Below, one piece after another: positions 14,829 through 20,936 of a stretch of DNA of 20,978 bases (its first letter is position 1; each line of letters opens with the position of its first letter). Position numbers and translations under genes: made by a program. The stretch comes from a virus. The stretch spans positions 1 through 20,978 of IMG/VR virus record IMGVR_UViG_3300047353_000757. The stretch is one strand, 5' to 3'. The notes beneath the pieces were generated by a model. It was given only the letters and a program-made list of their open reading frames with translations. It made no database searches and was not told where the DNA came from.

Positions 14829-15598
14829 TTTCGATCACGGTAGAGAACAAAACCATTATCGACACAGTGCTGAAGATACTTCTTCATTTCACCACTGCCT
14901 AGAGTTTCATATGCAGTTGCATACTGATCTGCACCATATTGAATTGCCTTAAGACTACTCCACATACGGGTATCATCCTTTGGATGTGGTGGAACATAGG
15001 TCTTCAGATCAGTGTATTTCTGAAGCATATAAGAGAAGTGGATATCTTCTCCACACAGCATAGACCAGTGCTCTGCAGGTAGTTCTCTCCACATAACTGA
15101 CAAAAGATCTCTAGCAAAGAACCAAGAGTGTCCTACAATGTCCACTTCAACAACTTCTTCATTGTTTCCATAGACATCTGGATTCACATTGTCCCAACCA
15201 TAACGTGCATACTTACCGTCAGGAAGTTTATCCAATTCATACTGCCCATTCTTGAAACGAAGACCAATACCACCAAGCAGACCTGGATGAGTCTTGTAAG
15301 TTTGAAGACAGTTTTCTAACCACATCTCACCTGGAATTGTGTCATCATCAAGGACACAGACGTAATCACTCTTTGCATTCAAAGCATAAGCAAATCGAGC
15401 CCATACACCATAATTATAGTTACTCAACGCAGAGTTCAATTCACAATAAGTATCCTCATCATAATTAAATCCAGGAGTGGTATTCTGCCAATAAAAAATT
15501 TCTTTTACTGGAACAGACTGATTGTTAACTGCCTCAACTTGTTCTTTCAGGTTCTGGCGTTTGTAACCAGAGAGAACAACTGTAATACTTTCGGTCAT
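14825..15598 (-). CDS. GT-A fold glycosyltransferase (GT2-like)
   Basis: A 257-residue glycosyltransferase. SITVVLSGYKRQNLKEQVEAV (4-24) is a GT2-style first strand and helix. YVCVLDDDTIPG (79-90) contains the D-D-D metal and nucleotide-sugar site, with VWARFAYAL (65-73) just before it as in exostosin-like/GT64-type transferases. VDIVGHSWFFARDLL and CGEDIHFSYML give the later conserved acidic residues. The start is the ATG at 15598, with AAAGG nine bases upstream. A 22-base gap separates it from fcl, the only visible intergenic gap of this size in the operon. The donor sugar is unknown. Confidence 0.8.
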   Translation of the reverse strand: MTESITVVLSGYKRQNLKEQVEAVNNQSVPVKEIFYWQNTTPGFNYDEDTYCELNSALSNYNYGVWARFAYALNAKSDYVCVLDDDTIPGEMWLENCLQTYKTHPGLLGGIGLRFKNGQYELDKLPDGKYARYGWDNVNPDVYGNNEEVVEVDIVGHSWFFARDLLSVMWRELPAEHWSMLCGEDIHFSYMLQKYTDLKTYVPPHPKDDTRMWSSLKAIQYGADQYATAYETLGSGEMKKYLQHCVDNGFVLYRDRK

Positions 15599-15620
15599 TG
15601 TTTATACCTTTATAATGTAA

Positions 15621-16574
15621 TTATACCATATCCTTGTACCATTCGTAGGTGGATTTGATTCCATCCTCCAAACTGATACTAGGTTCCCAACCAAGAGACT
15701 TAATTTTATCTACATTCAACACTTTACGTAGTGTACCATTTGGTTTAGTTGTATCCCAGTTTGTAAATCCAGGAAATCCTGCAACTTTAGAAATCATTTT
15801 TGACAATTCTTTGATGGTAACATCTTCACCAGTTCCAACATTAAGAGGTTCTGGACTATCATATTTGAGCATAGCAGTAAAACAAGCATCTGCTAAATCA
15901 TCAACGTGAAGAAACTCACGTCTTGCAGAACCATCACCCCAAAGATTTACATCTGGCCACCAAGGACCACCCATATCAACAGTATATCCATCAACAGTTG
16001 CGTGATGATACTTGGCAATCATTGCTGGAAGAACGTGTGATGTTTCAAGGTCGAAGTTATCATTAGGACCATAGAGATTCGTAGGCATCAAAGAGATTGC
16101 ATTGAATCCATACTGCTTACGATATGCCTGACACATCTTGATGCCAGCGATCTTAGCAATAGCATAAGCATCATTAGTTGGTTCCAAAGGACCTGTCAGT
16201 AGGTACTCTTCTTTGATTGGTTGTTCACACATCTTTGGATAGATGCAGGAAGATCCAAGAAACAAGAGTTTCTTAACACCAAACTTACGTGCGGTATGAA
16301 TGATGTTCGACTGAATCATCAGATTATCATAGATGAAGTGTGCAGGATAATCTTTGTTTGCACCAATCCCTCCCACTTTTGCCGCAGCAAGGTAAACATA
16401 TTCTGGTTCGTTGATTTCAAAAAACCTTTCAACATCAACTTGACGACGAAGATCAAAATGTTTTGATGGTGTTGAAAAAATATTCGTATACCCTTTCATA
16501 TGAAGCATACGAACAATTGCAGATCCTACCAATCCAGTATTACCTGCGACATAAACTTTACTATTACTGTCCAT
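15621..16574 (-). CDS. fcl: GDP-L-fucose synthase
   Basis: A 317-residue NADP-dependent epimerase-reductase that converts GDP-4-keto-6-deoxy-D-mannose to GDP-L-fucose. Visible are [12 protein letters not shown] (9-20) for [12 protein letters not shown] (63-70), the conserved [10 protein letters not shown] (105-114) and the catalytic Tyr137/Lys141 in YAIAK. The segments [12 protein letters not shown] and [16 protein letters not shown] are diagnostic for this enzyme. The length matches E. coli WcaG (321 residues). The start is the ATG at 16574, overlapping gmd by 11 bases; the open frame continues 28 codons further but lacks the fold. Together with gmd it supplies the donor for the GT11 fucosyltransferase. 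Confidence 0.95.
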   Translation of the reverse strand: MDSNSKVYVAGNTGLVGSAIVRMLHMKGYTNIFSTPSKHFDLRRQVDVERFFEINEPEYVYLAAAKVGGIGANKDYPAHFIYDNLMIQSNIIHTARKFGVKKLLFLGSSCIYPKMCEQPIKEEYLLTGPLEPTNDAYAIAKIAGIKMCQAYRKQYGFNAISLMPTNLYGPNDNFDLETSHVLPAMIAKYHHATVDGYTVDMGGPWWPDVNLWGDGSARREFLHVDDLADACFTAMLKYDSPEPLNVGTGEDVTIKELSKMISKVAGFPGFTNWDTTKPNGTLRKVLNVDKIKSLGWEPSISLEDGIKSTYEWYKDMV

Positions 16575-17574
16575 AAAGAACCATATCCTCAATAAGTTGA
16601 TCAAATGTAGTCTTTGGTTCCCATCCAAGTTTCTCTTTTGCTTTTGTAGGATCACCAAGGAGGGACTCTACTTCTGCAGGACGAAAGTACTTAGGATCTA
16701 TCTTGATGACTGGACGCTTAGTATTCCAATCATATCCAACTTCACTCAGTCCTTCACCCATCCATTCAATATTCATACCAAAGTAGTCTGCAGACTTCTC
16801 TACAAACTCTCGAACTGAATGCTGTTCTCCAGTTGCAATCACATAGTCATCTGGTTCATCTTGCTGAAGCATCAACCACATTGCTTCCACATAGTCCTTA
16901 GCGTGTCCCCAGTCACGCATCGCATTGAGATTGCCAAGATAAAGACAGTCTTGGAGACCCACAGAGATGCGAGAGAGACCACGAGTGATCTTACGAGTCA
17001 CAAAAGTTTCACCGCGTCGTGGTGACTCATGATTAAAAAGAATACCAGAACTACAATGCATACCATATGCTTCACGATAATTCTTAATAATCCAGTATCC
17101 ATACAATTTTGCTACTCCGTATGGAGATCGTGGGTGAAATGGTGTAGTTTCACTCTGAGGAGTTTCTTGCACCAGCCCATAAAGTTCGGAAGTAGATGCC
17201 TGATAGATACGGACATCTTTCTCCATACCCAGAAGACGAACTGCTTCCAGAACACGGAGAGTTCCCATAGCATCAACGTCACCAGTATATTCTGGCATTT
17301 CAAATGATACTTTGACGTGACTCTGAGCACCAAGATTATAAATTTCGTCTGGTTTAACTTGCTGAATAACTCTCACCAAGTTAGTGGAATCAGTTAGATC
17401 ACCATAATGTAATGTCAATTGCGAATGATCATAAATCTGATCAATCCTATGAGTGTTGATCATAGAAACACGACGGATAATACCGTGAACTTCATAACCT
17501 TTTTCAAGGAGAAGTTCGGCAAGGTATGATCCATCTTGTCCTGTGATACCAGTAATTAATGCTACCTTTGCCAT
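16564..17574 (-). CDS. gmd: GDP-mannose 4,6-dehydratase
   Basis: A 336-residue short-chain dehydrogenase family enzyme that makes GDP-4-keto-6-deoxy-D-mannose from GDP-mannose. [17 protein letters not shown] (7-23) is the NADP-binding signature typical of Gmd, [12 protein letters not shown] lies nearby, QASTSELYG (125-133) carries the catalytic Thr/Ser-Glu, and YGVAK (152-156) has the Tyr-Lys pair. The segments [19 protein letters not shown] and [13 protein letters not shown] are almost invariant in the family. It is the first gene of the glycan operon, with its ATG about 22 bases downstream of a TATAAT element. GDP-mannose must come from the host, because no ManC or ManB is seen. Confidence 0.96.
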   Translation of the reverse strand: MAKVALITGITGQDGSYLAELLLEKGYEVHGIIRRVSMINTHRIDQIYDHSQLTLHYGDLTDSTNLVRVIQQVKPDEIYNLGAQSHVKVSFEMPEYTGDVDAMGTLRVLEAVRLLGMEKDVRIYQASTSELYGLVQETPQSETTPFHPRSPYGVAKLYGYWIIKNYREAYGMHCSSGILFNHESPRRGETFVTRKITRGLSRISVGLQDCLYLGNLNAMRDWGHAKDYVEAMWLMLQQDEPDDYVIATGEQHSVREFVEKSADYFGMNIEWMGEGLSEVGYDWNTKRPVIKIDPKYFRPAEVESLLGDPTKAKEKLGWEPKTTFDQLIEDMVLYGQ

Positions 17575-17595
17575 CTATAGATTGTGTTTCACTAC

Positions 17596-17624
17596 ATTAT
17601 ACTAAAAAAGGAGAGTTTATGCAA
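17596..17624 (-). promoter_or_regulatory. Candidate promoter of the glycan operon, partly inside the terminator hairpin
   Basis: On the minus strand, a perfect TATAAT (17601-17596) lies about 22 bases before the gmd ATG. Exactly 17 bases upstream is TTGCAT (17624-17619), a poor -35 match that falls in the loop and edge of the terminator stem. The -10 is convincing and the -35 is weak, so a phage activator could be needed. This is the only plausible start seen for the 17-kb operon. Confidence 0.5.
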
Positions 17625-17630
17625 CTCTCC
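17604..17630 (-). terminator. Rho-independent terminator
   Basis: On the minus strand, GGAGAGTT (17630-17623), a five-base loop GCATA, and AACTCTCC (17617-17610) form a perfect 8-bp stem. Six T follow at once (17609-17604). This ends transcripts coming from the promoter at 18264-18292 and isolates them from the glycan operon, whose -10 lies only three bases beyond the T run. Confidence 0.88.
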
Positions 17631-17748
17631 TCATAAGGTCTTGCCATGCACGCCACTTGCTCTTTGACCAGAAGCAAGAAACTGGACAGTAGTAACCCAC
17701 CCGCACCAACGGCATTTGAGAGATGCCGTAAACTCATAAGAGGGTCAT
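17631..17748 (-). pseudogene. Possible frameshifted small zinc-ribbon-like protein
   Basis: A stretch between genes that keeps the marks of a coding region. On the minus strand an ATG at 17748 is preceded by GGAG with good spacing, but the frame stops after four codons (MTLL). If one base is skipped near 17738-17741, the reading continues for about 35 residues as YEFTASLKCRWCGWV, then TTVQFLASGQ and RASGVHGKTL, stopping at 17633. The C-x-x-C pair and a later His look like half of a zinc ribbon. It could be a decayed gene, a programmed frameshift or chance. The stretch looks more GC-rich than its surroundings. No other gene is seen in 17631-17764. Confidence 0.35.
17709..17729. repeat. 7-bp stem, 7-base loop inverted repeat
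   Basis: ACGGCAT (17709-17715) and ATGCCGT (17723-17729) form a perfect stem around a seven-base loop. No T run follows on either strand, so it is not a simple terminator. It lies within the possible frameshifted gene, just after the proposed slip site on the minus strand. Confidence 0.5.
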
Positions 17749-17764
17749 AATGACTCCACCAGGT

Positions 17765-18025
17765 CTAGTTTTGAGACGATACCGAGTCTCTAACATAACA
17801 AGGAACACCATCTGGATCTAACCATTTGGTATATTCAAAATCCTCCATAGCAGTCATCAATTGCAATTCATTATCACAAAGATACATATCACGATAACGA
17901 CCGGTATATGAATCTGATTTTTGAATGCGACAATCTGGTTTACCATTGATTTCCAAAGTGCCAACTTGGATATAACGATAAGGAGATCTCTCAAGAAGAA
18001 CAGTTGGTTTATATACAACGTTCAT
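17765..18025 (-). CDS. Hypothetical protein
   Basis: An 86-residue soluble protein of unknown function. It is rich in Tyr, Asp and Arg, with GTLEINGKPDCRIQKSD in the first half and MEDFEYTKWLDPDGVPCY near the end, suggesting a small mixed alpha/beta or all-beta fold. No transmembrane segment or known motif is seen. The ATG at 18025 overlaps the previous stop by ATGA. It is the second gene of a two-gene transcript driven by the consensus promoter at 18264-18292, and is probably followed by the remnant and terminator downstream. Small genes like this are common in cyanomyoviruses. Confidence 0.72.
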   Translation of the reverse strand: MNVVYKPTVLLERSPYRYIQVGTLEINGKPDCRIQKSDSYTGRYRDMYLCDNELQLMTAMEDFEYTKWLDPDGVPCYVRDSVSSQN

Positions 18026-18240
18026 TGTGCAACCTCAACAGTTTCAAGATCTTTGTAGATGAGTTCCATCAACATTTCATAATCATCAAGTGGTTCTCCC
18101 GAAAACACAGATCCAGATTTCTCATAGAATCGGCGTACCTTTTTGAAAAGTTTTGGATTCTTTACATCAAGGAAAATTTCTCCAGAAGCAGCAGCACTAA
18201 GAGTGCTAATGTCTTTCTTAAATTTTTCAGTCAGTGCCAT
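18022..18240 (-). CDS. Hypothetical protein
   Basis: A 72-residue charged, mainly helical protein (ALTEKFKKDISTLSAAASG, then FLDVKNPKLFKKVRRFYEK and LDDYEMLMELIYKDLETVE). It has no Cys, no membrane segment and no motif I recognise; the size and pattern are typical of small cyanophage early proteins. It is the first gene after a perfect sigma70-type promoter, with the ATG at 18240 and an A-rich leader (AAACCAAAAACGACA) but no Shine-Dalgarno sequence. It is coupled to the next gene by ATGA. Confidence 0.75.
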   Translation of the reverse strand: MALTEKFKKDISTLSAAASGEIFLDVKNPKLFKKVRRFYEKSGSVFSGEPLDDYEMLMELIYKDLETVEVAQ

Positions 18241-18263
18241 TGTCGTTTTTGGTTTACCCTCAT

Positions 18264-18292
18264 ATTATATAAGAGGTGAGATTTTTTGTCAA
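18264..18292 (-). promoter_or_regulatory. Perfect consensus sigma70 promoter
   Basis: On the minus strand, TTGACA (18292-18287), a 17-base spacer and TATAAT (18269-18264) match the bacterial consensus at all twelve positions. The predicted start is near 18257, giving a leader of about 17 bases before the ATG at 18240. This suggests strong early transcription by host RNA polymerase. Confidence 0.88.
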
Positions 18293-18293
18293 T

Positions 18294-18325
18294 AAGGTCA
18301 ATTGGGAAACTGACCAATTGACTTT
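18294..18325. repeat. Inverted repeat, possible terminator or operator
   Basis: GTCAATTGG (18297-18305) and CCAATTGAC (18314-18322) are a perfect 9-bp inverted repeat with an eight-base loop. A wobble pair and two A-T pairs extend it to 12 bp. It lies just downstream of the gene ending at 18336 and directly abuts the -35 at 18292. On the minus strand no T run follows, so it is a weak terminator at best; it could be an operator for the adjacent promoter. Confidence 0.5.
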
Positions 18326-18335
18326 GGTAGTTTGT

Positions 18336-18545
18336 TCATAATCGATCTCCCCAGATTTCCCATCTATCTTTGAAGTAAAAATTAACTTCTGTTAGTATTC
18401 CTGTCGGAGTCTGCTCCTCAGATTCTGCCCACTTCATACAAAATTTATGTAGAGATTCTGAACTATTAACTGCTCTAACTCCATACATCCTCGCAAATGC
18501 AGACATAGCAAATCCATATCTATGTTTAATTTTTTCTTGATCCAT
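18336..18545 (-). CDS. Hypothetical protein
   Basis: A 69-residue protein of unknown function: MDQEKIKHRYGFAMSAF, then ARMYGVRAVNSSESLHKF and TEVNFYFKDRWEIWGDRL. The aromatic-rich end suggests a small folded domain. The open frame runs up to 18707, but the ATG at 18545 is chosen because AAAGGAGG lies about ten bases upstream, and because the upstream part overlaps a better-placed gene in another frame. It overlaps that gene by 20 bases. It is the last gene of the talC operon. Confidence 0.65.
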   Translation of the reverse strand: MDQEKIKHRYGFAMSAFARMYGVRAVNSSESLHKFCMKWAESEEQTPTGILTEVNFYFKDRWEIWGDRL

Positions 18546-18720
18546 TTGCGGATTCCCTCCTTTCGCAGGTGGTCTTTTCAAATAAGACTGGATGTGCTGT
18601 TCCGTTTCCGTCATATTTGTCACTTTCATAATAGATATTTTCACCTTTTCTGTACCCGAAATAGATGGTGGCACATAGAAAGGGTAGTGATCCGAAAAGT
18701 AAGACATCAGATAAAGTCAT
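18526..18720 (-). CDS. Small single-pass membrane protein
   Basis: A 64-residue protein with an N-terminal hydrophobic helix (LSDVLLFGSLPFLCATIYFG, residues 3-22) followed by a basic R-K and a polar tail (ENIYYESDKYDGNG, later TTCERRESANGSRKN). This fits an N-out, C-in one-helix membrane protein. The ATG at 18720 overlaps the stop of the gnd-like gene by ATGA, which is the reason to prefer it over the longer frame on the same strand at 18336-18707. The function is unknown; its position within a pentose-phosphate gene group may be only operon sharing. Confidence 0.6.
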   Translation of the reverse strand: MTLSDVLLFGSLPFLCATIYFGYRKGENIYYESDKYDGNGTAHPVLFEKTTCERRESANGSRKN

Positions 18721-19202
18721 TCAATATTGCTTGCGGATAGACATTGAAAAATTTTAGAGCAAGCATCAACAGCATAGGGTGCTCCATATACTCCAGAGAA
18801 AATATATGAGATACCTAACTTAGAGCAGTACTTCTCTAGTTCCTGACATTTTTTTATGTCACTGTTGCTATAGTCAATAATAATATCACCCTCCTCAAGT
18901 AAAGGTAGTAACTCATCAAGTGTGTCCTCTACGCTTACTTCTGGGAGTGCAATTTGAAAGATGCCTGGTTGTTTTGTATAGATTGCTTCTCCAGATTTTT
19001 CACCATAGATAGTCTCTACTGTTTTTACTTGATTGACAAGACCTTTAAGATTGGTAGTAACGCCAGTAACATATCCATTTTCATATGTCTCTTGTGCTCT
19101 GTCATAATTTTTTTGATACCCCCAGACTGTTATGCCTGCTTTCAGCATACGGCGAGACATACCCTCACCCATACGACCGAGACCAATCATTCCTACTCTC
19201 AT
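18717..19202 (-). CDS. Truncated 6-phosphogluconate dehydrogenase-like protein (NADP-binding domain only)
   Basis: A 161-residue protein related to the N-terminal domain of decarboxylating 6-phosphogluconate dehydrogenase. MRVGMIGLGRMGEGMSRRML (1-20) is the dinucleotide-binding motif, and LLEEGDIIIDYSNSD (101-115) is the family's G-D-I-I-I-D-x-x-N-S. It ends where the catalytic part should begin: the usual G-x-S-G-G region is replaced by FSGVYGAPYAVD (135-146), the catalytic Lys is not found and the helical dimerisation domain is missing. The start at 19202 is supported by AAAGGAGG and an ATGA overlap with talC; the frame extends to 19229 without benefit. It is either a remodelled redox or binding protein or a decaying gnd. 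Confidence 0.75.
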   Translation of the reverse strand: MRVGMIGLGRMGEGMSRRMLKAGITVWGYQKNYDRAQETYENGYVTGVTTNLKGLVNQVKTVETIYGEKSGEAIYTKQPGIFQIALPEVSVEDTLDELLPLLEEGDIIIDYSNSDIKKCQELEKYCSKLGISYIFSGVYGAPYAVDACSKIFQCLSASNIE

Positions 19203-19852
19203 ACTTCTCCTCCTTTTACTTGAGACCAATCGTTTTCAAAAATATCCATACCCTTGTCGGTAAGAATATGATCATACATCTGTTCAAATACTTTTGGCGG
19301 CATTGTTACGATTTGCGCACCGTTGTACCAGGATCTAACAGCACGTTGCACATTACGAATAGATGCAGACAGTACTTGAGTTCTGATACCATGAATCTGA
19401 TATAGTCCTGTGATAGAACGCACAACTTCTAAACCAGCGATAGACTGATCATCAAGGCGTCCCACAAATGGAGACACATAAGTAGCACCTGCCTTAGCAG
19501 CAAGAATTGCCTGAGCAGCACAGAATATAAGTGTGACATTTGTTCTAATGCCATCAGAAGCAAGATAGCGACACGTTGCCAAACCATCTTTAGTACATGG
19601 AACTTTAATTGTAGCAACATCGCCAAACTTTTTATGAAGACGACGACCCTCTTGGAGCATTTCAGTCCAGTTACCCATCACCTCCATACTGATGTCTCGA
19701 ACACCAATATCTTTGATCTCTTGATAGACCTCTTCAGGATCTTTACCAGATTTCATAATGAGGGTAGGATTGGTTGTAATACCGTCAATTAGTCCCGTAG
19801 TAAATGCTTCTGCAATAGTAGGAACTTCTGCTGTGTCTAAAAATATTTTCAT
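19199..19852 (-). CDS. talC: TalC-type transaldolase
   Basis: A 217-residue short transaldolase of the TalC/fructose-6-phosphate aldolase class. KIFLDTAEVPTIAEA (2-16) has the conserved Asp6, GITTNPTLI (24-32) is the family's T-T-N-P-T, and VATIKVPCT (79-87) holds the Schiff-base Lys83. SPFVGRLDD (at about residue 127 onward) is another hallmark. Transaldolase interconverts sedoheptulose-7-phosphate plus glyceraldehyde-3-phosphate with erythrose-4-phosphate plus fructose-6-phosphate. Cyanophage TalC is thought to redirect host Calvin-cycle carbon to the pentose phosphate pathway for NADPH and nucleotides. It may also affect the sugar-phosphate pool for the activated-sugar module (inference). 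Confidence 0.95.
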   Translation of the reverse strand: MKIFLDTAEVPTIAEAFTTGLIDGITTNPTLIMKSGKDPEEVYQEIKDIGVRDISMEVMGNWTEMLQEGRRLHKKFGDVATIKVPCTKDGLATCRYLASDGIRTNVTLIFCAAQAILAAKAGATYVSPFVGRLDDQSIAGLEVVRSITGLYQIHGIRTQVLSASIRNVQRAVRSWYNGAQIVTMPPKVFEQMYDHILTDKGMDIFENDWSQVKGGEV

Positions 19853-19861
19853 TGATGATTA

Positions 19862-20065
19862 TTAAAGTGTGATTTTAAGCCAAGGAAAAATAGGTTCAAT
19901 TACTCCAATGAGACGAAGCAAACCTTCCGCAAAAAGGGCAAGAACTACCCAACCGACGCACATAGAAATAATTGAGGCGTTACGGTTATGTTTACGGATT
20001 GCTGCATCGATCATCTCTTGGCACTCAACCTTTGTTATGTAGTGATCAGGTTTGATCTCATTCAT
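19862..20065 (-). CDS. Small membrane protein
   Basis: A 67-residue protein with a polar N-terminal helix (MNEIKPDHYITKVECQEMID, then AAIRKHNRNAS) and a hydrophobic segment of about 30 residues (IISMCVGWVVLALFAEGLL to GVIEPIFPWL), so probably one or two membrane passes near the C-terminus. The start is the ATG at 20065, which overlaps the stop of the upstream gene by eight bases; an in-frame ATG at 20077 would add four residues. It ends nine bases before talC. No family recognised. Confidence 0.65.
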   Translation of the reverse strand: MNEIKPDHYITKVECQEMIDAAIRKHNRNASIISMCVGWVVLALFAEGLLRLIGVIEPIFPWLKITL

Positions 20066-20225
20066 TCGGGGAACCATTTCCAACACTGTCCATAGGATCG
20101 GGTTGTCCCTCCACTATAGCACAAGCTCGCTTATAATAAAAGTTTTCAATATTTCCCGATTCTTCTAATGCTTCCTTGACTTTCACCCAATTTTCGTAGG
20201 ATGTTTTATCCATTGTTTTATTCAT
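20058..20225 (-). CDS. Small hypothetical protein, cyanophage type
   Basis: A 55-residue protein not reached by usual length cut-offs. It reads MNKTMDKTSYENWVKVKEAL, then EESGNIENFYYKRAC and AIVEGQPDPMDSVGN. The W-x-x-x-K-x-A-L, F-Y-Y-K-R-A and G-x-P-D-P pattern resembles short conserved cyanophage proteins I recall, but this is from memory. Two in-frame ATGs exist (20225 and 20213); the first is given, without a strong Shine-Dalgarno sequence for either. It is the first gene of the talC operon and overlaps the next gene by eight bases. Confidence 0.6.
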   Translation of the reverse strand: MNKTMDKTSYENWVKVKEALEESGNIENFYYKRACAIVEGQPDPMDSVGNGSPNE

Positions 20226-20321
20226 TTAGGGATACTTATTAGATATAATAGTTTTTACCCAAACGATACAAAATTTGTTAAGATTTCAACAAAAAACGGA
20301 GAGAATATGCTATAATATAAT
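20226..20321. promoter_or_regulatory. Divergent AT-rich control region
   Basis: This 96-base gap separates divergent genes. For the minus-strand talC operon, TTTGTA (20277-20272 region) with a 16-base spacer before TATTAT is a weak sigma70-like candidate. For the plus strand, two overlapping TATAAT boxes (20311-20316 and 20316-20321) lie directly before the ATG at 20322, with no good -35 and GGAGAG at 20298-20303. The short inverted repeat TTGTT/AACAA (20275-20279 and 20288-20292) may be an operator. None of these is strong alone. Confidence 0.35.
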
Positions 20322-20936
20322 ATGCAACAAACATTTTGTCAAGTGAAGAAAGAACTCATATTTGAAAACCTTCTCGTCAAACTTGGGTACGAAGATACAA
20401 TGCCCATTTATGACAAAGAAGATAAAAAATATCAACAAACAAATTTTAAATGCACAGATGGTGCAATGGCAATCTATACCTTTCTTATAGTATACAAAAA
20501 TAAAAAAAGTTATCTTTGGTTAGAATTTTTAGACAATTATGATGATTTAGATTTAGAGAATAAAATTGAAAAACTTGCTAAAAAGATTCGTTTTCATGAG
20601 AAAACAAGATTGATAGAAGTTGGTTATGAAGTCAAATATACCAAACAACCATCAGAATTCTCCTTAAAAGAAAGACGGAAGATATTGCATCACTTCATAC
20701 TATACACACATAAACATCTTTCAAATGGTGTGCTAGACGAAGTACCAAACCCTGGTGATATATTAGCAGCAAAACCTCACGGACCAAAGATTGATGAAGG
20801 ATTTACCGAATCATCTTTAACTGTAGGAAAAAGACAACGATCAATCGTTGCTAGAAGGTTTGGTTTTGGTGAACTATTTGACGATGGATTCCAATATGCT
20901 CGATATAATGACAACTGCCATCTAGAACCTATCTAA
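20322..20936 (+). CDS. Hypothetical protein, the only plus-strand gene
   Basis: A 204-residue soluble protein, Lys- and Asp/Glu-rich, with no recognised domain. A strand-rich part (TDGAMAIYTFLIVYKNKK, SYLWLEFLDNYDD) is followed by a charged helix region (LENKIEKLAKKIRFHEKT, SLKERRKILHHF) and a C-terminal end RSIVARRFGFGELFDDGFQ then YARYNDNCHLEPI. The A-R-Y-x-x-x-x-x-L-x-P-I end resembles tails of other cyanophage proteins I recall, but I cannot name it. The ATG at 20322 follows a TATAAT box without room for a leader, so the true start or promoter may be elsewhere. Its 3' end overlaps a convergent gene by eight bases. Confidence 0.7.
   Translation: MQQTFCQVKKELIFENLLVKLGYEDTMPIYDKEDKKYQQTNFKCTDGAMAIYTFLIVYKNKKSYLWLEFLDNYDDLDLENKIEKLAKKIRFHEKTRLIEVGYEVKYTKQPSEFSLKERRKILHHFILYTHKHLSNGVLDEVPNPGDILAAKPHGPKIDEGFTESSLTVGKRQRSIVARRFGFGELFDDGFQYARYNDNCHLEPI

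Noticed and set aside
16575-16658. 28-residue upstream extension of GDP-fucose synthase
   Set aside because: It precedes the NADP-binding strand, overlaps gmd deeply, and exceeds the usual length of the family.
17709-17729. Hairpin with a seven-base loop considered as a tRNA anticodon arm
   Set aside because: The stem has seven pairs, no acceptor, D or T arms are found around it, and no T-psi-C-like sequence is present.
17598-17737. A minus-strand frame MSLRHLSNAV... with a Leu-rich segment, starting in an ATGA with the four-codon MTLL frame
   Set aside because: It runs through the terminator hairpin and T run and stops inside the -10 of the gmd promoter, so most transcripts would not carry its end. 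It could not be excluded completely.
18546-18707. N-terminal extension of the 69-residue protein
   Set aside because: It overlaps the ATGA-coupled membrane gene in another frame, and the only strong ribosome-binding site (AAAGGAGG) points to the ATG at 18545.
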